A stretch of 64,000 bases of DNA from CAZBLK01 sp964492715 (GTDB lineage Bacteria > Bacillota > Clostridia > Lachnospirales > WRBF01): the NCBI GenBank assembly GCA_964492715.1, contig CAZBLK010000006.1:46054-110053 (forward strand). The letters are read 5' to 3'. Shown here piece by piece: positions 59,334 to 64,000 of this stretch. The position numbers and the translations under genes were made by a program. Each line of letters starts with the position of its first letter. Position 1 is the stretch's first letter. Below the pieces are notes generated by a model. The model had not been told where the DNA came from. It made no database searches and saw only the letters and a program-made list of their open reading frames with translations.

Positions 59334-59597
59334 GGAGTGTTTTGCAAATCCATTAGCACGTTTTTTTGGAAAACTTTCCGCTATACTTCGTTAAAAAAAC
59401 CTTATTTACCTTTGAGTAAATGCGGTTTTTCTTCCTTACAGCAATTCCGTTTTTAATCGACATTGCCCATCGGTCAAAATGCCAAACGACTAGGCATTTG
59501 GCTTCCGTCTGTCAATATCATTAAAAACTGGAATTGATAGTATAACGAAAAGTCTGCTAGAAAATCCGTGCTGAGCTATTTACCAAACATGTCCTAG
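59330..59597. repeat. Family A element interrupted by a third palindromic element
   Basis: Left end TTAGGGAGTGTTTTGCAAAT, right end AAACATGTCCTAG; inner arms TCCATTAGCACG/CCGTGCTGA and CGCTATACTTCGTT / ATAACGAAAAG. Inside, 59442-59536 is a 95-bp palindrome with ends CAATTCCGTTTTTAAT and ATTAAAAACTGGAATTG, containing GACTAGGCATTTGG pairing with CATCGG...CCAAA parts. Without it the outer element is about 173 bp, near the usual 167. It starts at the last codon of the kinase. Confidence 0.75.
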
Positions 59598-59617
59598 AAA
59601 TTTTTTAAAAAAGGGTA

Positions 59618-59646
59618 TTGCCAAGGTAAAAAATTCGTGGTATAAT
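59618..59646 (+). promoter_or_regulatory. Promoter of tRNA-Arg
   Basis: TTGCCA (59618-59623), 17-bp spacer, TATAAT (59641-59646), 22 bp before the tRNA. Confidence 0.82.
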
Positions 59647-59667
59647 TACTTTCGTTGTTAAGAGCTT

Positions 59668-59741
59668 GTACGTGTAGCTCAGCTGGATAGAGCGTCTGGC
59701 TACGGACCAGAAGGTCGAGGGTTCGAATCCTTTCACGTACA
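59668..59741 (+). tRNA. tRNA-Arg (anticodon ACG)
   Basis: 74 nt. Acceptor GTACGTG/CACGTAC, D arm GCTC-AGCTGGATA-GAGC, anticodon arm TCTGG-CTACGGA-CCAGA (ACG, reading CGN via inosine), T arm AGGGTTCGAATCCTT. The discriminator is A; CCA is not encoded. Own promoter and terminator. Confidence 0.96.
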
Positions 59742-59752
59742 GTTTAAGTGAT

Positions 59753-59786
59753 GAAAGCTGTCAAATGAAAATTTGGCAGCTTTTAT
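59753..59786 (+). terminator. Terminator of tRNA-Arg
   Basis: Stem AAAGCTGTCAAAT / ATTTGGCAGCTTT (G-U tolerated) with a 4-nt loop, then TATTAG. An in-frame ATG of the next ORF at 59765 lies in this hairpin and is therefore not its likely start. Confidence 0.78.
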
Positions 59787-59821
59787 TAGTATATGGAGGT
59801 GTTTTTACGGTTCCTACAAAC

Positions 59822-60331
59822 ATGCAACCTTTGTTTATAGTTACAGGTGCTTCTTGCGCAGGCAAGTCAACTTTGTGTAACGAGCTTTTTTTAAAGGAAG
59901 AAGATTACATAGTTATGGAAAGCGATTTGTTGTGGAACGATGTTTACAACACTCCGGAAGACGACTATAGAGAATATCGTAGTGTTTTGATGAAAGTATG
60001 CGCCACTATTTCGCAAATAGGAAAGCCTGTGGTTTTGTGCGGCTGCGCTGTTCCTAAGCAATTTGAAAACCAATTTGAGAGAAAATATTTTAGTGCTATT
60101 CATTACCTTGCCGTAGTGTGTGATGATGAATGCCTTGAAAAACGTATGTGCACTGGCAGGGAAGTTGACGATGAAAACTGGATAAAAAGTTCCGTTGATT
60201 TTAACAATTGGCTTAAAACGAACGCATCAGAAACTATGCCCCCTATAACATTGCTTGACACTTCAAATTTAACACCAAGTGAAGCTGCAAAAATTGCAGA
60301 CGAATGGATTAAAAGCTTAATGTCACAGTAG
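59822..60331 (+). CDS. P-loop nucleoside/shikimate kinase-like protein
   Basis: 169 aa from ATG at 59822 (MQPLFIVTGASCAGKST, P-loop at 8-16). Further segments: YIVMESDLLWNDV, CATISQIGKPVVLCGCA and LEKRMCTGREVDD, typical of small AAA_33-type kinases of unknown substrate. The start is uncertain: the strong GGAGGTG is at 59795-59801, 20 nt before this ATG, and at the ideal distance the codon is ACG (59807-59809). ACG initiation, or a start mutation weakening the gene, are both possible. Lies directly downstream of tRNA-Arg. Confidence 0.75.
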   Translation: MQPLFIVTGASCAGKSTLCNELFLKEEDYIVMESDLLWNDVYNTPEDDYREYRSVLMKVCATISQIGKPVVLCGCAVPKQFENQFERKYFSAIHYLAVVCDDECLEKRMCTGREVDDENWIKSSVDFNNWLKTNASETMPPITLLDTSNLTPSEAAKIADEWIKSLMSQ

Positions 60332-60364
60332 AATCTTCTAATATGTTCTAGCATGGAGGTAATT

Positions 60365-60643
60365 GTGGAAAAGTTTGCAATACCTAGTGCAGGTGCGCTT
60401 ATTATAAGCGAAATTGATAACAAAGAATACATATTTTAGCGTCTTTTAGGTAAATTTGCCGAATTGCTTCGTCAGCAAAAACCTTCGTGCCTTTGGGTAC
60501 GTGCGGTTTTTGCTTCCTAGCACTTCAAAAAATTTTCTCGAAAATCCACTAAAAGCTATTTTTAAAACATACCCTAGATGAGCTTGAAAAAATTATTGAG
60601 CAGCCGAATTGCATTTACCCAATGCACGTGGATACATTAAGAA
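60365..60643 (+). pseudogene. NUDIX hydrolase gene remnant broken by repeat elements
   Basis: A GTG at 60365, after GGAGGT, opens EKFAIPSAGALIISEIDNKEYI, a typical NUDIX N-terminus, then stops (TAG at 60437-60439) where family A element sequence begins. After the element, 60578-60643 reads DELEKIIEQPNCIYPMHVDTL, the C-terminal end expected of the same NUDIX type, and is cut by the family B element at 60640. The NUDIX box and the whole middle (about 100 residues) are missing, so the product cannot be active. Confidence 0.7.
60430..60577. repeat. Family A element, left end missing
   Basis: Closely related to 6801-6967: shared TTTTAGCRTCTTTTAGGTAAA, TTGCTTCGTCAGCAAAAACC, CCTTTGGGTACGTGCGG and the end AAAGCTATTTTTAAAACAT-ACCCTA. 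About 20 bp of the left end are replaced by NUDIX coding sequence. Confidence 0.78.
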
Positions 60644-60774
60644 CCTGTGTTCAATACGAAGTCGTCGTATTGGCGTCGCTGTACGATGAAGCGTGGTAAG
60701 TGCGTACTCGAAGCATGTACGTGCTTACCACGCTGAAGAAGTACAGCGGCGTCGGCGTTTCTTCGAACTGTGTC
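60640..60774. repeat. Family B element, diverged
   Basis: Starts AGAACCTGTGTTCAATACGA like 20864-20908. Inner arms GCTGTAC...AGCGTGGTAAG and CTTACCACGCT...GTACAGC form a long hairpin with its tip at CTCGAAGCATGT. The right end (CGAACTGTGTC) is decayed. It cuts the NUDIX remnant. Confidence 0.75.
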
Positions 60775-60845
60775 AAAAATCCTACGTTTTTATTACGATT
60801 TTTAATCTGAGAGTAGTATAAAAAACAATTTAATATAAGCTTTTA

Positions 60846-62957
60846 CTAGCCTTCAATTACTTCAAACCGTGCAACAAATGTTGTGTCCTCAACAACACGG
60901 AAGCGATATTCTGTATCCTCGCAAATCAACTTTCCATTTGAATACCAACCTACAAATCGGTTTCCTTCATATGGGTGTGCCGACAACTTGTTGAAAGTTC
61001 CCACAATAAAATGACCTTTGCCTTTTACAAGCCCATTTCCTTCAACCTCAATCATTGTTTCACAGCGCTTTACGTTGTCACCAACATAAACAGATTTTTC
61101 AGCATTTTTATTAGCGTTGTCAGCCAAGTTGTAAGTGCATTCAACACTTGTGCTTACATCCCAAGCAGGAACAGCTAAATCAAAAGCATTGCAGTTAGAC
61201 ACCGGCATTCTGTAATTTATTACACGAACAACATCACCCACATCAGCATCAAATTCATGTACAGAAACATATACGTCGTCGTCTGATGTTGGCTTTATAA
61301 AAATGTTAAATTCAGAATTTGCAGGCAAGTAAACTACTTTTTGACCATTTGCATCTATCCCTTTTGAAACTGAAAATTGTTCATTGTTTGCAGGGACAGG
61401 TTTTTCGTTTTCAAAACTTGCAACAACGTAGTCACCTAGTGTTACTTGAACATCAGCAGGTGCGTTGATGTAAACAACTCTGTAATTTCCGTTTGTAAAC
61501 ATTTGTTCCTCCACAAAATTTTCACTTTCTTCATTAAGGCTTAAAGATGACATTGACCTCATCCATGCAAGAGCAATTTCAGGATAATGCCCTTGCAAAA
61601 TAATATTTAGGTTTTCCAAAAGCGTAGCCGCATCGTCTATATAAAAAAGTACATAATTAATGATTATGCGGGAAAATTTTTCTAATGCAGATTCTATTTC
61701 AGCTTTTGTAATTTCTACGCCGTTTTCTGTAAACGCTTGAAAAATGAAATTTGCTAAAGTTTTAAGAAGAGTCCCTGAAAGAATGCTCTCAACAATGACT
61801 AATTTGTTGTTAGTCACAAGTTCATAAATTCTATTAAAAATTTTAACAGTTTTTTCGTTTTCTTGCCCTGCCAATATGCCAATAAATTTCATTACATGGT
61901 CCTGATATTTATTTTTATACTCATTTGGCGAAATAAATTCGTATTTGGCAATAGTCTTTACAAACCTATCAAGAAAATGCTCTTGTGGAGTAGAATCAAA
62001 TTTGTTTACAATTATCATCGGCGGAAAAATATATACAACATACATGGCAAAATTGCGAAGAATATATTCATTTTTCTTAAACCCGCCAAGGTTTTCAAAA
62101 TATTTAAGCATCTCATCTTGAAGTTTAATAAAGTTTGTATGCGTGACTATAGAAGGAAAACGCTTTGTATTTCCGTAACGTATGTAGCTCCACCAACCTG
62201 GTGCTACTTTTGGCACTAGGTCGCTTTCTAAAATTATGTTAAAAATGTTGTTATACTGGTTTTGGTCAATGACACCCCTTGCACCAGCCGGTGTTGCAAA
62301 GGTGTAGCCAAATATGTTTTCTTTTTTAGTTACAACTCCAATGTCTGCAAGAGCATTGTCGTTTAACCCTGCTAAAACAAGGTTTGCCGTAGCTGCGGCA
62401 CGGCTATAGCCTGTTACCCAAAACTTAACGCTGCCTGCTATGCCTTTGTCTTTGATGTAACCTTTTAAAAACTCCAACGTTTTGTCTCTTGCTTCTTTAA
62501 ACCCATCGTGAAACCTTTCTGAATTGCCAACTTTAACGTTGCTTACCCACTCTTTTTCATACCCGCCGCCACGAATTGCAATAGCAATAACAGTGAAGCC
62601 GTCCAACTGCTTATGAGCAACAGCAACACCTATAGAGTCGTATTTAGGCTTTGTTTTGAAACATTCGTTTACTTCAAAACCGACATAACCTAGTTGGCCA
62701 AACAAGTTACGCACATTTTTGCTTTTGTTTTTGTACCTCTCGTCTTCTGTTCCCTCCGAATATTCAGAACTTCCAAAAGCAGACATAGCCAAACAAAGGC
62801 TCATAGTACCCATTTTGTGGTTATAACTTATAGCAGAGCTTGAGAAATAGTTGTCGTCGTACTCAAAATACGTTTCATAATCTTTGTCACCTTTTGTACC
62901 TGCAAAGAAAAAGTTCCCTTTAATAAGTGTGCTTTTTGTAACAGCTTGTGAATCCAT
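60846..62957 (-). CDS. Lipase class 3-like alpha/beta hydrolase with C-terminal InlB-like repeat
   Basis: 703 aa from ATG at 62957, behind GGGGGAACATT. No signal peptide is visible. Residues about 20-290 follow the class 3 lipase layout: YDSIGVAVAHKQLDGFTVIAIAIRGGGYEKEW with the oxyanion-side Arg-Gly, and the nucleophile elbow VTGYSRAAATANLVL (Ser near 185); a later Asp/His partner (SDLVPKVAPGWW; PSIVTHTNF) is plausible. Helical middle (330-490), beta-rich region (500-640), and a final repeat-like domain GNGLVKGKGHFIVGTFNKLSAHPYEGNRFVGWYSNGKLI, as in InlB B-repeats. Role unknown: a surface- or cytosol-acting lipase/esterase. Follows an SLH protein gene on the same strand. Confidence 0.8.
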   Translation of the reverse strand: MDSQAVTKSTLIKGNFFFAGTKGDKDYETYFEYDDNYFSSSAISYNHKMGTMSLCLAMSAFGSSEYSEGTEDERYKNKSKNVRNLFGQLGYVGFEVNECFKTKPKYDSIGVAVAHKQLDGFTVIAIAIRGGGYEKEWVSNVKVGNSERFHDGFKEARDKTLEFLKGYIKDKGIAGSVKFWVTGYSRAAATANLVLAGLNDNALADIGVVTKKENIFGYTFATPAGARGVIDQNQYNNIFNIILESDLVPKVAPGWWSYIRYGNTKRFPSIVTHTNFIKLQDEMLKYFENLGGFKKNEYILRNFAMYVVYIFPPMIIVNKFDSTPQEHFLDRFVKTIAKYEFISPNEYKNKYQDHVMKFIGILAGQENEKTVKIFNRIYELVTNNKLVIVESILSGTLLKTLANFIFQAFTENGVEITKAEIESALEKFSRIIINYVLFYIDDAATLLENLNIILQGHYPEIALAWMRSMSSLSLNEESENFVEEQMFTNGNYRVVYINAPADVQVTLGDYVVASFENEKPVPANNEQFSVSKGIDANGQKVVYLPANSEFNIFIKPTSDDDVYVSVHEFDADVGDVVRVINYRMPVSNCNAFDLAVPAWDVSTSVECTYNLADNANKNAEKSVYVGDNVKRCETMIEVEGNGLVKGKGHFIVGTFNKLSAHPYEGNRFVGWYSNGKLICEDTEYRFRVVEDTTFVARFEVIEG

Positions 62958-62989
62958 AATGTTCCCCCTTTTTATAATTTTAATATACA

Positions 62990-63022
62990 AAAGGACACGG
63001 TAAATTTTGTACTGTGTCCTTT
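62990..63022 (-). terminator. Terminator of the SLH protein gene
   Basis: Stem AAAGGACACGGTA / TACTGTGTCCTTT (one G-U) with a 7-nt loop; minus strand continues TTTTGTATA. Lies 25 bp past the stop codon. Confidence 0.75.
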
Positions 63023-63046
63023 GTCATTCGTTGTCAGTATAAAGTT

Positions 63047-64000
63047 TTATTTTGAAAACGTCTTGATGATATTTGTAAAAATTGTGGCAGCTTCTGCCCT
63101 AGAAGCAGTTCTTTCTGGTGCAAACTTGTTGTCACCCGTGCCGTTAATTAGCCCGTACTTTTTCATGTGCTCAACCGCTTTTTTAGCCTCGCCGCTTACC
63201 TTGTTTATGTCAGCAAATGGCGTTTCTGAAACAACTTTTAGGTCAATGCCCTTATGCTTAATATAATTGTCAAGAATAAGTGCAATTTCTTCATAGTTGA
63301 TGTTTTCATTCGGGTTGAACAAAGCGTCTCCGCTTATAATTTTGTTGCTTTCTGCCCAAGCTACCGGCTTTCCGTACCACGAGTTAATTTCAACATCAGC
63401 AAACGGTGAACTTGTGTATGCGCTTGTGTCTGCTCCGTCAAGGTTTGCCATAACAGTAACGAACATTGCTTTTGTCATTTTGCCGTCTGGGTTAAAGTTG
63501 TCGTTGCCTACACCACTAAAAAGTTCTCTGGCAGAAACAAATTCAACCGAATTTAAGTACCACGCCCAACTTGGAATGTCTTTATAGCTTACCGTTTTGT
63601 TTCCAACAGCATACTTAGAAAAGTGGTTTGTTACAAACGACACTGTCTTAGTTTTTTCATCATAGTAGCAGTTTTTAACTGTTTCTAAGTTGCCGTCGTT
63701 TTTAATGTAATAAACCAAAATATTGTTGGCTTTTTCTCCTTTTGCAAGCGTGTACGGTATAGTAATTGTTACTTTACCGTTACCAAAGTCGGAAATTGTT
63801 TTGCCGCCACTCACTATAGAAAAGTCAAAAACAGGCTTGTCGCTTACAACGTCTTGCACTTTTTTGGACAATGTAGTTGTGTCAACGATAGCTGTGTTTA
63901 TTTTTACATCAGAGCTTGTAGCACCAACAACGTTTGCCAAAACCTTTTTGTCAACGCACCATGAACCGAAAATCACAGACGGCAATGAAAATAAAAGCCG
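63047..64000 (-). CDS. SLH-domain surface protein, C-terminal part (5' end outside window)
   Basis: At least 317 codons; the frame is open through the right edge, so the N-terminus is missing and the first internal TTG is not a start. Residues before about 175 contain a beta domain (FSIVSGGKTISDFGNGKVTITIPYTLAKGEKANNILVYYI) that matches the C-terminal domain of the 2207-residue protein at 35757 in order and wording. Three SLH repeats follow (YKDIPSWAWYLNSVEFVSARELFSG, FADVEINSWYGKPVAWAE and FADINKVSGEAKKAVEHMKKYGL). SLH domains bind wall polymers, anchoring the protein in the S-layer. Confidence 0.88.
   Translation of the reverse strand, partial: RLLFSLPSVIFGSWCVDKKVLANVVGATSSDVKINTAIVDTTTLSKKVQDVVSDKPVFDFSIVSGGKTISDFGNGKVTITIPYTLAKGEKANNILVYYIKNDGNLETVKNCYYDEKTKTVSFVTNHFSKYAVGNKTVSYKDIPSWAWYLNSVEFVSARELFSGVGNDNFNPDGKMTKAMFVTVMANLDGADTSAYTSSPFADVEINSWYGKPVAWAESNKIISGDALFNPNENINYEEIALILDNYIKHKGIDLKVVSETPFADINKVSGEAKKAVEHMKKYGLINGTGDNKFAPERTASRAEAATIFTNIIKTFSK

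Noticed and set aside
6617..60774. CRISPR array as explanation of the repeats
   Set aside because: Repeats are dispersed, palindromic over their length and lack regular spacing or spacers; no cas genes.

Overview
The window reads as chromosomal DNA from an anaerobic, endospore-forming, low-GC bacterium of the class Clostridia. Evidence seen in the sequence: a gerA-type germinant receptor operon, spoIIGA-sigE, a SleC-like cortex-lytic enzyme, a SpoIID-domain protein, pyruvate:ferredoxin oxidoreductase (PFOR), SLH-domain envelope proteins, AT-rich codon use, strong AGGAGG ribosome binding sites and consensus sigma-A promoters. No phage, rRNA operon, CRISPR array or transposase gene was seen.

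Layout. 1-5.9 kb (all minus): a truncated NMT1/THI5-type substrate-binding lipoprotein, an unrecognised gene, then gerAA-gerAB-gerAC. 6-7 kb: a small RelE-type toxin/antitoxin-like pair flanked by 52-bp direct repeats that carry a promoter, then palindromic repeat elements. 7-14.5 kb: PFOR, a soluble histidine kinase, GAPDH, a DUF368 (PopT-like) membrane protein and tRNA-Gln. 14.5-27 kb: two complete oligopeptide ABC transporter operons, arranged BCDFA and DFBCA. 27-30.4 kb (minus): a five-gene flavin/iron-sulfur amine or amino-acid dehydrogenase operon of the HcnABC/opine-oxidase type. 30.6-32.5 kb: spoIIGA-sigE with a Spo0A-type promoter. 32.8-35.4 kb: ferredoxin/flavodoxin protein with its MarR regulator, and a YibE/F protein. 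35.7-46.2 kb: a 2207-residue SLH/PHP surface protein, an ornithine/alanine racemase-family enzyme, and a SpoIID/SLH lipoprotein. 46.3 kb: a probable 6S RNA. 46.7-49.9 kb: two NUDIX hydrolases and an FMN reductase-like gene separated by decayed copies of the lspA 3' end, then lspA and rnhA. 50-54 kb: CNNM/CorC-type protein, CapA, ispD, rpe. 54-57 kb: SleC-like enzyme, TlpA thioredoxin, CcdA. 57-60.4 kb: two-component system, tRNA-Arg, P-loop kinase-like gene. 60.4-64 kb: a NUDIX pseudogene broken by repeat elements, a class-3-lipase-like protein, and the C-terminal part of another SLH protein.

How the parts fit. Metabolism points to peptide and amino-acid fermentation: two Opp importers feed peptides, the flavin/Fe-S dehydrogenase complex and the racemase-family enzyme can act on amino acids, and PFOR and GAPDH supply central carbon flux and reduced ferredoxin. 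Sporulation and germination functions (gerA, spoIIGA-sigE, sleC, spoIID domain) are dispersed rather than clustered.

The least expected feature is a set of short palindromic non-coding elements (MITE-like). Family A has TTAGGG...CCCTAA ends and is about 167 bp; family B has AGAACC...GGTTCT ends and is about 166 bp; family C is represented by one nested copy. They sit between genes, are nested in one another at two places, have broken one gene and supply the stop codon of another. A second unusual feature is the lspA region, where single accessory genes alternate with decayed copies of the lspA 3' end.
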